A stretch of DNA of 64,000 nucleotides from Gammaproteobacteria bacterium (GCA_011390365.1 JAABSM010000001.1:62001-126000), one strand, 5' to 3'. Positions 16,540 to 26,232 are shown, counted from the stretch's first letter. Numbers and translations: made by a program. Notes: generated from the letters alone by a model not told the origin.

Positions 16540-16672
16540 AGGCGTCTATTGTGCGCAAAAACGCGGCGGTGTACAGCCGCGCTTTCATCCCGGGAGAGGT
16601 GCGAGAGCGCAAAACCCGTAGGTACGTCATGCCGCACGGAGCCCGCCTCTGCGTAGGCAGGCGTCCTTGCCG

Positions 16673-17368
16673 CTACCAGAGATGTGGGGGGAGTTCCACG
16701 CTGGGCGCGGCGGTGTGTTGCTCCAGCAGCTCGATGAATTCATGGCGATTGATCTCCTGCGCGCCCAGAGAGGAGAGGTGGTCGGTGTAGACCTGGCAGT
16801 CGATGAGGGCGCCGCCGCCTTCGCCGAAGCCGCGGGCGAGGTGGACCAGGGCCATCTTGGAGGTGTTGTTCTCGCGGCTGAACATGGACTCGCCGAAGAA
16901 TACCCGTCCCAGCATCACCCCGTAGAGGCCGCCGACTAGTCTGTCCTGGTTCCAGACCTCTACCGAGTGGGCGTAGCCCTCGCGGTGGAGCATGACATAG
17001 GCCTGTTTCATCTCGCGGGTGATCCAGGTGCCGTGCTGGCCGGGGCGGGGTTCGGAGCAGGCGGCGATGACCTCGGGGAAGGCGTGGTCGAAGGTGGCGC
17101 GGTAGTACGGCTTGCGCATTGCCTTGCGCAGGCTGCGGGAGACGTGGACATGTGCGGGAAAGAGGACGGTTCTGGGGTTGGGCGACCACCACATGATGGG
17201 CTGGCCGTGGCTGTACCAGGGGAAGATGCCGCCGCGGTAGGCGGTGAGCAGGCGCGGCAGGCTGAGGTCGCCGCCGAGGGCGAGCAGCCCGTCGGGGTCG
17301 GTCTCGGCGTCCTCCACCGGAGGGAAGGGGGCCTGGGGGTTGTCGTGATCGAGGAGGTAGAGGGTCAT
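16673..17368 (-). CDS. aat: Leucyl/phenylalanyl-tRNA-protein transferase
   Basis: 231 aa. It transfers Leu or Phe from aminoacyl-tRNA to N-terminal Arg or Lys of proteins, creating N-degrons for ClpS/ClpAP. Family signatures are present: FPPVEDAETDPDGLLALGGD, GGIFPWYSHGQPIMWWSPNPR, SVEVWNQDRLVGGLYGV and GRVFFGESMF. Full length. The start ATG is at 17368. The arginyl-transferase gene (bpt) that often follows is not here. Confidence 0.96.
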   Translation of the reverse strand: MTLYLLDHDNPQAPFPPVEDAETDPDGLLALGGDLSLPRLLTAYRGGIFPWYSHGQPIMWWSPNPRTVLFPAHVHVSRSLRKAMRKPYYRATFDHAFPEVIAACSEPRPGQHGTWITREMKQAYVMLHREGYAHSVEVWNQDRLVGGLYGVMLGRVFFGESMFSRENNTSKMALVHLARGFGEGGGALIDCQVYTDHLSSLGAQEINRHEFIELLEQHTAAPSVELPPHLW

Positions 17369-17413
17369 CGCGGGTTTCGTCTATTCGGCACCGGGGGCCA
17401 GCGCGGGGAGTAG

Positions 17414-17446
17414 AGGAGTGGCGCCCCTTGAAGCGCTGCCACTCCT
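17414..17446. repeat. Imperfect hairpin, AGGAGTGGCG family
   Basis: AGGAGTGGCG...TGCCACTCCT with a CCCTTGAAG-type centre, between the dynamin-like gene and aat. The arms match the perfect hairpin at 29766-29798. Confidence 0.5.
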
Positions 17447-17482
17447 GACGCGCACACGGCCCGGGGTCTGCTGCCGGTGCGA

Positions 17483-19024
17483 TTATTCGGCGTGCGCGCG
17501 CTTGTGCGGGTCAGTCTCCGGTTCGGCTTCCGCTTTGTCGCTGGCGGCGGGCGCTGGCTTGGGCTGGTGCTGGACATCCGCCAGCCCCTTGCCGGAGGGG
17601 TTGGTGAACTGGTCGTTGAGGGTCTGGACGAAGGTGTCGGTGTCTTGCAGGACCTGTTCGACCCGCTTGCGGGCCATGCGACCCCAGCCCGCCGGGCCGC
17701 GGCGGAAGACGCTGCTCCAGATCGCGGTGTTGCGTTCGAAGGCGGCGATCAGGCTGCCGCGGATGTTGATCTCCGCGCCGCGCTTGCGGGCCTTCTTCAT
17801 CAGGCTCTTGGCGGCCAGCTTGCGCACGCCGCCGTGGATGCCGAGGACGATGATCAGTACCCCGACCAGGGTGCCGATCATCAGCGGTTGACTGCCGCTC
17901 CAGGCCTCCAGCCAGGGCGGCGCGAAACTGATGCCCTGCCAGTAGCCCTTGCTGATGGTCAATGCCAGGGCGCCGACCAGCAGCGCGCCGAAGGCGATGG
18001 CGTCGCCCCACAGGGTGCGGGTGCGCCACTGTTCGAGCAGCCCCTGGAGTTCCGGGATCACCTTTTCGCGGATGTCGCGGGCGTTCTTCTCCAGCGCGCC
18101 GACGATGCGGTAGGCGCGTTCGATCTCCACCTCGTGCATGCGACCGTGAATCTCACTCAGATCCGCGTCGCGCTTGCTCTCGAAACGGCGACGCAATTCC
18201 GGGTTGTCGATGGGGGTGGCGGCGTCCGGGTTGTAGATGGTGTAGAAGCGGCCGGCGGTGAGGCCCCGTTCCCCGAGCGCCCGCTGCCAGGCCGCGACCA
18301 CCTCTTCCGGGTTGTCCTCGCGGGCGGTGGTATCGATCTGGTTGAGGATGAACAGGAACTTGCCGGTGTCTGGGCGGTTGAGGGTGCGGCTGACCAGATG
18401 ATCGAGGGTGTCGCGCATCGCCCCCGGCTCCGGGTGGCGGGCGTCGAACAACACCAGCACCAGGTCGGAGAGATCGATGATGTGGTCGGTGATGCGCAGG
18501 GTGGCCGAGCGCTGCGCGTCGGCGTCGAACCCCGGCGAGTCGATCAGGATCTTGCCGCGCAGCGACTCGCTGGGGCAGGTCTTCAGTTGCAGATAGGCGT
18601 CGATGCGCTCGCCCTCGCCCTCGGCCACCTTCTCGATCTCTTCGCTCATCTGATAGAAGGGGAAGCGGGGATCGGAGTCGAGGGCGATGCCGGGCAGGGC
18701 GTGGGGGGTCGCCTCGTGGCTGTAGCACATCACCGTAAAGCGGTCATCCACCGCCTGATTGCCGGTGCGTTGCAGCTGACCTTGCAGGTAGTGGTTGATG
18801 AAGGTGGATTTGCCGGCGGAGAAGGTGCCGAGCACCGAGATCAGCGGCCACCAGGGGATGAGCATGGCGTAGGACTGCCCCTCGTTGAGCAGGCCCAGGC
18901 CGTGGGCGACCTTGTCTAGCTTGCGGAAGCTCTGCACCGCGCTCAACAGCACCGGGTTTTCCTGCTTGAGGTGGGCTTCCAGGGTTTGCATGCGACGCTT
19001 TAGGACCTGTCCGGACGAGCTCAT
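17483..19024 (-). CDS. Dynamin-family GTPase with two membrane segments
   Basis: 513 aa. The GTPase domain has G1 GTFSAGKST (66-74), G3 DSPGFD (162-167) and G4 NQID (228-231), followed by a long helical region. Two hydrophobic segments (about 340-358 and 381-399) form a probable hairpin in the membrane. The C-terminal tail is charged and Ala/Pro-rich. A good Shine-Dalgarno (AGGAG, 7 nt) precedes the ATG at 19024. Bacterial dynamin-like proteins act in membrane remodelling or protection; the role here is unknown. It sits among housekeeping genes, upstream of aat. Confidence 0.82.
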   Translation of the reverse strand: MSSSGQVLKRRMQTLEAHLKQENPVLLSAVQSFRKLDKVAHGLGLLNEGQSYAMLIPWWPLISVLGTFSAGKSTFINHYLQGQLQRTGNQAVDDRFTVMCYSHEATPHALPGIALDSDPRFPFYQMSEEIEKVAEGEGERIDAYLQLKTCPSESLRGKILIDSPGFDADAQRSATLRITDHIIDLSDLVLVLFDARHPEPGAMRDTLDHLVSRTLNRPDTGKFLFILNQIDTTAREDNPEEVVAAWQRALGERGLTAGRFYTIYNPDAATPIDNPELRRRFESKRDADLSEIHGRMHEVEIERAYRIVGALEKNARDIREKVIPELQGLLEQWRTRTLWGDAIAFGALLVGALALTISKGYWQGISFAPPWLEAWSGSQPLMIGTLVGVLIIVLGIHGGVRKLAAKSLMKKARKRGAEINIRGSLIAAFERNTAIWSSVFRRGPAGWGRMARKRVEQVLQDTDTFVQTLNDQFTNPSGKGLADVQHQPKPAPAASDKAEAEPETDPHKRAHAE

Positions 19025-19226
19025 GTGGGACTCCTGAATCGGGTTTGGTGATGTTCAATCGATCCCGGAACTATACCCGAGATGGCCGGCGCGTGGTAGG
19101 TGGTTGTCTCGGGGTTTGCGCGATCTCTGAAACGACGAAATACCCGAAAAGCGCGAAAGGCGCTGGTTGAACCGTTTGCGCGCCGTTCGCGTGCTGCGTA
19201 GTTGATCGATGTTCCCTGGGGGCGGA

Positions 19227-19649
19227 TCAGAAAGGCTTGAGCGAGGCCAGCAGCACGATGGCGATGAGAAACACCACCGGGATCTCGTTGAACCAGCGGT
19301 ACCAGACGTGGCCGTGGCGGTTGCGATCGGCGGCGAAGTCCTTGAGCAGGCGTCCGCAGTACCAGTGGTAGACGCACAGCAGGGCGATCAGGGCGAGCTT
19401 GATGTGCAGCCACAGCATCGAGCTGTAGGCGGTCCAGGCGTAGTCGTAGAGCATCCATAGCCCCAGCACCACGGTCGCCACCCCGCCGGGGGTGGTGATG
19501 CCGTAATAGAGTTTGCGTTCCATTACCTTGAAGCGCTCGCGGCTGGTCTCGTCCTCGCTCATGGCGTGGTAGACGTAGAGGCGGGGCAGGTAGAAGAGGC
19601 CCGCGAACCAGGTGACCATGGTGATGATGTGCCAGGCTTTCAGCCACAT
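19227..19649 (-). CDS. hemJ: Protoporphyrinogen IX oxidase HemJ
   Basis: 140-aa integral membrane protein with four hydrophobic helices, of the HemJ/UPF0093 family. It oxidises protoporphyrinogen IX to protoporphyrin IX, the penultimate step of haem synthesis. Landmarks are the N-terminal WLKAWHIITMVTWFAGLFYL (conserved His), FKVMERKLYYGITTPGG, and a conserved His in WLHIKLALI. AAGGAG lies 6 nt before the ATG. No other haem genes are adjacent. Confidence 0.92.
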   Translation of the reverse strand: MWLKAWHIITMVTWFAGLFYLPRLYVYHAMSEDETSRERFKVMERKLYYGITTPGGVATVVLGLWMLYDYAWTAYSSMLWLHIKLALIALLCVYHWYCGRLLKDFAADRNRHGHVWYRWFNEIPVVFLIAIVLLASLKPF

Positions 19650-19683
19650 AGTGTTCTCCTTGGGGGTTAATGCGAATTCGGGG

Positions 19684-19715
19684 AGGACCGCCAGTCTTCA
19701 GGGACTGGCGGTCCT
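19684..19715. repeat. 13-bp-stem hairpin
   Basis: AGGACCGCCAGTC/GACTGGCGGTCCT with a 6-nt loop, upstream of hemJ. The AGGACCGCCA arm core is shared with the hairpin at 29766-29798. Confidence 0.55.
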
Positions 19716-19801
19716 GAGATTTGTTTACGTTTCGATATTCCGTCATTGCCGCCATAGTTGTTAGTAGAAATGAGTGTGTGGCAAGCGCAACCAAAGTACG
19801 C

Positions 19802-19853
19802 AGCGCGCGGCTTGACGCGCCCGTGCCTGCATTGGCGCGTCAAGCCGCGCGCT
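19802..19853. repeat. 20-bp perfect inverted repeat
   Basis: AGCGCGCGGCTTGACGCGCC (19802-19821) is exactly repeated in inverse at 19834-19853 with a 12-nt loop, just downstream of the amgK stop. The right arm with its flanks recurs almost unchanged at 63718-63745. Confidence 0.65.
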
Positions 19854-19856
19854 ACG

Positions 19857-20873
19857 CTATGCGGGTGTGTTCTTCGGTAGCTCTGGCAACACTCGTTTGG
19901 CGATGAACTCTCCCAGGCGCTCGGTCTCCGGGTAGTCGGGGGCGACCTCGACGATGTACTCCAGGGTGCGGGGGATCTCCTTGAGGTAGCCGTCCTTGCC
20001 GTCGCGCAGGAAGAGTCGGGCGAAGATGCCGGCGGCCTTGAGGTGGCGCTGCATGCCCATCAGGTCGAACCAGCGCGGGAATTCCCGCTCGTGCTCCTGG
20101 CGCAGGATGCCGGTGTGCAGGGCGAGGTGAAAGTAGCCCTTGGCCCATTCGGCGACCCGCTGGCGGGGCCAGCGGATGTAGCAGTCCCGCAGCAGCGAGA
20201 CCAGGTCATAGGTGACCGGGCCGGCCACCGCGTCCTGAAAGTCGAGCACGCCGGGGTTGCGCCCGTCGCTGACCATCAGGTTGCGCGAGTGGTAGTCGCG
20301 ATGGACGAAGACCTGGGGCTGGTGTTGGGCGTTGGCGATCAGCGCCTCGAAGGTCTCGTCCAGCATCTCCCGCTCGGCGGCATCGAGGTCGAGTCCCAGA
20401 TGCTCGCCGACCAGCCAGTGGCGAAACAGCTCCATTTCTTTCCACAGCAGCGCATGGTCGTAGGCGGGCAGCGCCTCGGCGTTCGCGCAGGCCTGCATCG
20501 CCGCCAGCGCGCCGAGGGCGTCGCCGTAGAGGCGGTCGACGCTGGTTTCGTCGAGGTGATCCAGATAGAGCCTTTCGCCCAGGTCGCTGAGCAGCAGGAA
20601 GCCCCGCCCCCGGGACTGGGCGAGGATCTCCGGTACATGTATCCCCAGCGGGCGGAGGCGCCCGGCGATCTCGATGAAGGGGCGGCAGTCCTCCTTGTCC
20701 GGTGGGGCGTCCATGGCGATGAGGGTTTGGCCATCTTCCAGAGAGATGCGAAAATAGCGCCGAAAACTGGCATCGCCAGAGGCTGGCTCAAGGGTGAAAT
20801 TCGTTTCTCCAAAATGGCTTGCGAGCCATTCGTTGAGTTCCGCGAGACGTTCAGGCATGGGGATGGATGACAA
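19857..20873 (-). CDS. amgK: AmgK-like N-acetylmuramate/N-acetylglucosamine kinase
   Basis: 338-aa kinase of the aminoglycoside-phosphotransferase fold. VFVHRDYHSRNLMV is the catalytic loop and VLDFQDAVAGPVTYDLVSLL carries the metal-binding Asp. In Pseudomonas, AmgK phosphorylates the anomeric position of MurNAc/GlcNAc for cell-wall recycling that bypasses MurA, and it is encoded beside and divergent from lptD, exactly as here. The partner uridylyltransferase gene murU, usually next to it, is absent from this spot. The assignment rests on fold and synteny. Confidence 0.85.
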   Translation of the reverse strand: MSSIPMPERLAELNEWLASHFGETNFTLEPASGDASFRRYFRISLEDGQTLIAMDAPPDKEDCRPFIEIAGRLRPLGIHVPEILAQSRGRGFLLLSDLGERLYLDHLDETSVDRLYGDALGALAAMQACANAEALPAYDHALLWKEMELFRHWLVGEHLGLDLDAAEREMLDETFEALIANAQHQPQVFVHRDYHSRNLMVSDGRNPGVLDFQDAVAGPVTYDLVSLLRDCYIRWPRQRVAEWAKGYFHLALHTGILRQEHEREFPRWFDLMGMQRHLKAAGIFARLFLRDGKDGYLKEIPRTLEYIVEVAPDYPETERLGEFIAKRVLPELPKNTPA

Positions 20874-20989
20874 CCGACGTTGAAGAAAAGTGGATTCTAT
20901 GCGATTTTACCTCCCCCTTGCCACGCTTCTCGCGAAACCAGAAGATCAATAGCAATGCCGTCTGCCACGACGGCGGGGCAAAATAACCC

Positions 20990-23260
20990 ATGACCTTGCA
21001 ATCCGACCACCATAATGCCGGGAGGCGCATGTCGATTCGCCCCAAGGCCCTGAGCCTCGCGATCCTCGCGGTGCTCGCCCATCCCCAAGCGGTGAACGCG
21101 AGTTCGCTGTCTTCTTCCTTGCTGGATCAGGGCCTGGATTGGTCCCGCTGCGAGGGCGCGCTGGCGCCGATCCCCCGCGCGCAGCCGGGCGAGGTGATCG
21201 TGCTGGAGGGGGAGGGGGCGGAGCTTTTTCCCGATGAGCGTATCGCGCGCATGGCCGGCGATGTGTTCGCCCGCCAGGGTGCGCTGGAGGTGCGCGCCGC
21301 GTCGCTGGTCTACAACGAGGCGGAACAGAGCCTGAAGGCCGACGGCGGGGTACTCGCCAGCAATGGCCCTTTGCGTCTGTTTGGCGAGTCGGCCTCCTTC
21401 GATCTGGCGGCGGGGCAGGCGTTGCTGGAGGCGGTGGAGTATCGCCTCATCGACCAGCACGCGCGGGGATCGGCGGAGAGGGTGGAGTTGCTCGATGATC
21501 AGCGTTCCCGTTACAGCGGGATTACCTACACCACCTGCCCGCCCGGGGACGAGGGCTGGCTGCTGTCGGCGTCGGAGATGGAGATCGACCGGGAGAGCGG
21601 CATCGGCGAGGGCCGGGATGCGGTGCTGCGGTTTCAGGATGTCCCCATCTTCTACACCCCCTATATCCAGTTTCCCATCGATGATCGGCGCATGAGCGGT
21701 CTGCTCGCCCCCTCCATCGGCTATGGCGACGACACCGGCCTCGATATCGCCATTCCCTACTACTTCAATATCGCCCCCAACATGGACGCCACCGTTCAGC
21801 CCCGCATCATGAGCGATCGGGGTGTGATGCTGGGCGGCGAGGGGCGCTACATGACCCGCAACAGCTACGCGGAGCTGGATCTGGAGTGGATGCCCGACGA
21901 TTCCGGTCAGCAGGCGGGGGAGGATACGGCGCGCGGGGCGCTGGCGTTCGAGGGGCGGGGTCGGGCGCCCTGGGATGGGCGCTACCATATCGACTACAAC
22001 TATGTTTCGGATACCGATTATCTGGATGATTTCGGCGACAGTCTGGCGGTCTCCGCCGAGACCCATCTCCCACGCCGGGGGGAGATCCGCTATCGCGGCA
22101 AACAGTGGGATCTGCTCGCCCGCGCGCTCTATTTTCAGACCCTGGACGAGGCCATCGCCCCGTCCCAGCGCCCCTACGCGATGCTGCCCCAGATCCGCTT
22201 CAACCTGGCGCGGGAGGAGCTGCTGGCCGGACTCGATGGCAGGCTGGAGAGCGAATATGTGCGTTTCGACCGGGATGTGGGGGTAACCGGCCAGCGCGTC
22301 GATCTCTATCCCAGTCTCAGTTACCCAATGGAGACGGTTTGGGGCTTTTTGCGGCCCAAGGCGGGCTTTCGCCATACCGCCTATCGCCTGGACGGCGAGG
22401 GTTATCAGGACTCCGAGAGTCGTAGTCTGCCGATCTTCAGCCTCGATGCGGGGCTCTTCTTCGAACGCGACGCCGACTGGTTCGGGCGCGCCGTCAGCCA
22501 GACCCTGGAGCCCCGTCTCTTCTATCTCAACGTGCCCTATCGGGACCAGAGCGAGCTGCCGGATTTCGATAGTGCGCTGCTGGACTTCGGCTTCGGCGGG
22601 CTGTTTCGGGAAAACCGCTTCAGCGGCGGCGATCGCATCGGCGACGCCCATCAGCTGAGCATGGCCCTCTCCAGTCGGGTGCTGGATCGCACCGATGGCT
22701 CGGAACGGTTTCGCATCGCCCTGGGCGGTATCTTCTACTTCGAAGACCGGCGCGTCGATCTCAACGGCGCCGGCAGCGATGACGACGCCAGCTCTACCCT
22801 GGTGGGCGAGGCGGCGGCGGGCATTGGCGAGCACTGGCGGCTGCGCGGCGGCATCGAGTGGGATCCGCACGGCGACAATGAAAAGACCCGCCGCTCGTCG
22901 CTCGGCCTCGCCTATCGCGGCGCCGAGCAGCGGCTCTTCAATCTCACCTACCGTTATGACGACGAGCTGCTGGAGCAGGGGGATCTCTCCTTCCGGCAAC
23001 CGGTCGGTGACCATTTCGACCTGGTGGGCCGCTGGAACTACTCGCTGCGGGAGAATGAAACCCTGGAGGTGTTCGGCGGTCTTGAATATGACAGTTGTTG
23101 CTGGAAGGTGCGGGCGGTGGCGCGGCGCTATATCAAGGAGTCGGGCGGCGACGCGGACAACTCCTTTTTCCTGCAACTGGAGATGAAGGGGTTGGCCGCC
23201 ATCGGCAATCAGCTGGATCAATTTTTGCAACGAGGAATCTTTGGCTATGAAGTGGAATAA
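20990..23260 (+). CDS. lptD: LPS-assembly protein LptD
   Basis: 756 aa from the ATG at 20990; the ATG at 21029, preceded by GGGAGG and starting the signal peptide (RPKALSLAILAVLAHPQAVNA), is a likely alternative (743 aa). LptD is the outer-membrane beta-barrel that inserts LPS with LptE. An N-terminal jellyroll domain (about 60-210, GEVIVLEGEGAELFPDERIA) is followed by the barrel. Cysteines fit the known disulfide pattern: one near the mature N-terminus (DWSRCEG), one in YTTCPPGDEGW, and an adjacent pair in YDSCCWKVR. The last 14 bp overlap surA. Confidence 0.96.
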   Translation: MTLQSDHHNAGRRMSIRPKALSLAILAVLAHPQAVNASSLSSSLLDQGLDWSRCEGALAPIPRAQPGEVIVLEGEGAELFPDERIARMAGDVFARQGALEVRAASLVYNEAEQSLKADGGVLASNGPLRLFGESASFDLAAGQALLEAVEYRLIDQHARGSAERVELLDDQRSRYSGITYTTCPPGDEGWLLSASEMEIDRESGIGEGRDAVLRFQDVPIFYTPYIQFPIDDRRMSGLLAPSIGYGDDTGLDIAIPYYFNIAPNMDATVQPRIMSDRGVMLGGEGRYMTRNSYAELDLEWMPDDSGQQAGEDTARGALAFEGRGRAPWDGRYHIDYNYVSDTDYLDDFGDSLAVSAETHLPRRGEIRYRGKQWDLLARALYFQTLDEAIAPSQRPYAMLPQIRFNLAREELLAGLDGRLESEYVRFDRDVGVTGQRVDLYPSLSYPMETVWGFLRPKAGFRHTAYRLDGEGYQDSESRSLPIFSLDAGLFFERDADWFGRAVSQTLEPRLFYLNVPYRDQSELPDFDSALLDFGFGGLFRENRFSGGDRIGDAHQLSMALSSRVLDRTDGSERFRIALGGIFYFEDRRVDLNGAGSDDDASSTLVGEAAAGIGEHWRLRGGIEWDPHGDNEKTRRSSLGLAYRGAEQRLFNLTYRYDDELLEQGDLSFRQPVGDHFDLVGRWNYSLRENETLEVFGGLEYDSCCWKVRAVARRYIKESGGDADNSFFLQLEMKGLAAIGNQLDQFLQRGIFGYEVE

Positions 23261-24554
23261 ACGACTGCGCGCGTTGGCGGGGCTGGTATTGCTGGTGTGG
23301 GGCGGCGCGACGGCCAATGCGGCGTCATACAACACCATCGACGCCATCGCCGCGGTGGTGGATGACGACGTGATCCTCCAGAGCGAACTGCAAAGCGCCA
23401 TGAACAAGCTGGCGGTGCAGCTGCGGGATCGGGGGGTGCGCATGCCGCCGCAGGCGATCTTCGAACGTCAGGTGCTGGAGAAACTGATCAGCGAGCGGTT
23501 GCAACTGGCGGCGGCCAAGCGTGCCGGGATTCGCGTCGACGACGACACCCTCAATCAGGCGATCGCCAAGATCGCCGCCCGTAACAGTATGTCGATCTCC
23601 CAGATGCGGGATGTGCTGGAGCGCGATGGCATCAGCTTTCGGGAGTTTCGCCAGCAGTTCGCCGACGAGATGACCATTCAGGCGCTGCGCGATCGGGAGG
23701 TGAAGCGGCGGGTGCGCATCTCCGATCAGGAGGTGGAGGCCTATCTGGCTCGCAACAAGGGGGATGATAAGACGGAGTACTGGCTCTCCCACATCCTGCT
23801 GGCGACGCCGCGCGGCGCGAGCGCGGACGAGATCGACCAAGTCCGCCAGCAGGCTCGGGAGCTGGTGGCATCGCTGCGCGGCGGCGCCGACTTTGGCCAG
23901 GCCGCGGTCGCCAACTCCTCGGGTCAGCAGGCGCTGGAGGGTGGCGATCTGGGCTGGCGCTCCAGCGAGGATTTGCCCAGTTTCTTCGCCGACGCGGTAC
24001 GCGACATGGTCGCCGGCGAGATCAGCGAGCCGATTCGCAGTAACAGCGGCTTTCACATCGTCATGGTGCGCGAGAAGCGGGGTGGCGAACAGCATATCGT
24101 CACCCAGACGAAGGCCCAACATATCCTCATTCGCACCAACGAGGTGACCTCCGATCAGGATGCCCGCACCCGCCTGGAGCAGCTGCGCCAGCGCATCCTG
24201 GGCGGCGCGGATTTCGAGACCCTGGCCCGCGGCCATTCGGATGACAAGGGCTCGGCGATCAAGGGTGGTGATCTGGGCTGGGTCAGCCCCGGGGACACGG
24301 TTCCCGAGTTCGAGGAGAGCATGGACGAATTGAGTCCGGGCCAGGTCAGCGAGCCGTTCAAGACCGAGTTCGGCTGGCATATCGTGCAGGTGCTGGAGCG
24401 CCGCAACCACGACGATACCCAGGAGATGCGCCGGGGGGTGGCCCGCAATGCCATCGGCAATCGCAAGCTGGAGGAGGAGTGGGAGCTCTATGTACGACGC
24501 TTGCGGGATGAGGCCTATGTCGAGATTCGCCTCGATGATGAGGGCGGGAGTTGA
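23247..24554 (+). CDS. surA: Periplasmic chaperone/peptidyl-prolyl isomerase SurA
   Basis: 435 aa from the ATG at 23247 (GAGGAA upstream). SurA carries outer-membrane proteins such as LptD through the periplasm. A signal peptide (about 1-26, ending TANAAS) is followed by the N-terminal chaperone domain ([11 protein letters not shown]). Two parvulin domains follow, at about residues 170-275 ([18 protein letters not shown]) and 283-385 ([18 protein letters not shown]), and then a C-terminal helix. It overlaps lptD by 14 bp and pdxA by 4 bp, so the trio is one operon. Confidence 0.97.
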   Translation: MKWNKRLRALAGLVLLVWGGATANAASYNTIDAIAAVVDDDVILQSELQSAMNKLAVQLRDRGVRMPPQAIFERQVLEKLISERLQLAAAKRAGIRVDDDTLNQAIAKIAARNSMSISQMRDVLERDGISFREFRQQFADEMTIQALRDREVKRRVRISDQEVEAYLARNKGDDKTEYWLSHILLATPRGASADEIDQVRQQARELVASLRGGADFGQAAVANSSGQQALEGGDLGWRSSEDLPSFFADAVRDMVAGEISEPIRSNSGFHIVMVREKRGGEQHIVTQTKAQHILIRTNEVTSDQDARTRLEQLRQRILGGADFETLARGHSDDKGSAIKGGDLGWVSPGDTVPEFEESMDELSPGQVSEPFKTEFGWHIVQVLERRNHDDTQEMRRGVARNAIGNRKLEEEWELYVRRLRDEAYVEIRLDDEGGS

Positions 24555-25534
24555 GCCAGGCCGCGATTCGGCGCATCGCCTATACCCCGGGGGAGCCGGC
24601 GGGCATTGGCGCCGATCTGATTCTCGCGCTGGCGGATGCGCCGCAAGACATTGAACTGGTGGTGGTCGCGGACCCCGCCCTGCTGGAGGCGCGCGCGGCC
24701 ATGCTCGGTCTGTCCGTCGCCATCGAAATCTTCGCGCCTGGCAGTCCGATCCGTGTTCCCGACCCCGGCGTCTTGCGGGTGCAGCCGGTGGCGTTGGCAC
24801 GACCCGCGCAAGCCGGCCGCCTCGACCCGGCGAATGCCGAGTACGTGCTGGAGACATTGCGCCAGGCCATCGATGGCTGTCTGCAAGGCGAGTTCCACGC
24901 CATGGTCACCGGACCGGTCCACAAGGGCGTGATCAACGAGGCCGGTGTCCGTTTTACCGGCCATACCGAGTTTCTCGCCGAGCGCACCGGCGGCGATCCG
25001 GTGATGGTGCTCGCCACCGACGGGCTGCGGGTGGCCCTGGCGACGACCCATCTGCCGCTGCGTGGCGTGCCCGACGCCATCACCCCCGTCACCCTGGAGC
25101 GGGTGTTGCGGGTGCTGGACGGCGATCTGCGGCGAAGATTCGGCCTCGCCGAGCCGCGCATCCTGGTTTGCGGCCTCAACCCCCATGCGGGGGAGGGGGG
25201 GCATCTGGGGTGGGAGGAGATCGAGGTGATCGAACCGACCCTGGAGCGACTGCGGGGGGAAGGGCTCCAGCTGGAGGGGCCGCTGCCCGCCGATACCCTC
25301 TTCACGCCCCCCAATCTGGCCCGCGCCGACGCGGTGCTGGCGATGTACCATGATCAGGGGCTGACGGTGCTCAAGCACAAGGGTTTCGGGCGGGCGGTCA
25401 ACATCACCCTGGGCTTGCCGATCATCCGCACCTCGGTGGACCATGGTACCGCCCTGGATCTGGCCGGCGGCGGCAAGGCCGCGACCGGCAGCCTGATGAC
25501 CGCGCTGGATACCGCGTTGCGAATGACGCGCTAA
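24551..25534 (+). CDS. pdxA: 4-hydroxythreonine-4-phosphate dehydrogenase
   Basis: 327 aa. NAD-dependent enzyme of pyridoxal-phosphate synthesis. It starts with TTG, overlapping the surA stop (TTGA); this start is needed because the conserved [10 protein letters not shown] lies only 11 residues in. Metal and substrate residues appear in [26 protein letters not shown] and MYHDQGL, and the C-terminus has [19 protein letters not shown]. In many gammaproteobacteria rsmA/ksgA follows; here the operon ends and a hairpin lies about 36 bp downstream. Confidence 0.97.
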   Translation: MSQAAIRRIAYTPGEPAGIGADLILALADAPQDIELVVVADPALLEARAAMLGLSVAIEIFAPGSPIRVPDPGVLRVQPVALARPAQAGRLDPANAEYVLETLRQAIDGCLQGEFHAMVTGPVHKGVINEAGVRFTGHTEFLAERTGGDPVMVLATDGLRVALATTHLPLRGVPDAITPVTLERVLRVLDGDLRRRFGLAEPRILVCGLNPHAGEGGHLGWEEIEVIEPTLERLRGEGLQLEGPLPADTLFTPPNLARADAVLAMYHDQGLTVLKHKGFGRAVNITLGLPIIRTSVDHGTALDLAGGGKAATGSLMTALDTALRMTR

Positions 25535-25569
25535 GGGAGATTGGAGCGTTAGGCCCTGCTCCGGGGGCG

Positions 25570-25600
25570 GCAGTGCCGGTCCTTCAAGGACTGGCACTGC
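25570..25600. repeat. Hairpin downstream of pdxA
   Basis: GCAGTGCC-g-GTCCTT / AAGGAC-t-GGCACTGC, one mismatch, tiny loop. It lacks a T-tract. Its GTCCTT...AAGGAC centre resembles the other hairpins of the window. It could act as an mRNA 3' stabiliser or weak terminator. Confidence 0.5.
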
Positions 25601-25725
25601 TGAGGCTTCAGATGGGGAATTTCGAGGGGCCGCAACCTTATTCCCGGATCGATCCCGTACCGCGATCCGCCTGAAGGCCCGACCTCCCCAGGCTTCGCGG
25701 CGCCCTGGCAGGGTTGCCGCGGTGG

Positions 25726-26232
25726 TTATTCCGGCAGGTACTCGTGGAGGTCCATGCAGAGGTACTCCGCCGCGCCCAGTGGGGTGGAGAAGACCTCCCC
25801 TTCGTGGGTGTCGGCGATGCGTTCGCGGTAGAGCATGCCCAGGGCGGTGCCCATCGGGGAGTCGGAGATGTAGGCCCAGCGTTCGCTGGTAAAGCCGATA
25901 GCCGCCGAGAGGTCGGCGAACTGCTCAACCTCCTCCGGCGAGAGCAGGAAAAAGGCGTTGCGCATGTCGACCACGCCGTTCATGTCGGGTCGGTATTCGG
26001 GACGGGCACGGATGTGCCGGAGAAAATGTTCAAGCGCACGATAGCGCAGTTCGCCTTCGACCTTCATGACGATAAGTCCTTTTTCGGGAAGAAGAAGGTA
26101 GTCCAGGCGGGCATGTTGCATCTCGATGTGTCCGGGAAGGGGGGCGGGAACACGCGCCCGGGCGCTGATTGGCGCGCCTCCGTCTCTGTCTTGAGCCAGG
26201 TTCAGGTTGTTCATGTTGTTCTCTTTCGTCAC
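25726..26232 (-). CDS. STAS/SpoIIAA-like protein
   Basis: 168 aa, soluble. The central part (about 40-150) fits an alpha/beta SpoIIAA-like pattern: beta-rich LLLPEKGLIVMKVEGEL, an amphipathic helix ALEHFLRHIRARPEY, then NGVVDMRNAFFLLSPEEVEQFADL and a late strand WAYISDSPMGTALG. Such proteins are found in proteobacteria with unknown role. The N-terminal 20 residues are variable. The start may be the ATG at 26214 (MNNLNLAQ) rather than 26232. It diverges from mpl. The family call is tentative. Confidence 0.6.
   Translation of the reverse strand: MTKENNMNNLNLAQDRDGGAPISARARVPAPLPGHIEMQHARLDYLLLPEKGLIVMKVEGELRYRALEHFLRHIRARPEYRPDMNGVVDMRNAFFLLSPEEVEQFADLSAAIGFTSERWAYISDSPMGTALGMLYRERIADTHEGEVFSTPLGAAEYLCMDLHEYLPE

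Noticed and set aside
19000-20900. murU next to amgK
   Set aside because: The neighbours are hemJ and lptD; no nucleotidyltransferase is present.
20897-23443. Very long open frame (about 848 codons) antisense to lptD and surA
   Set aside because: Typical shadow of a GC-rich gene; lptD and surA have clear signatures and the antisense product has no recognisable domain.
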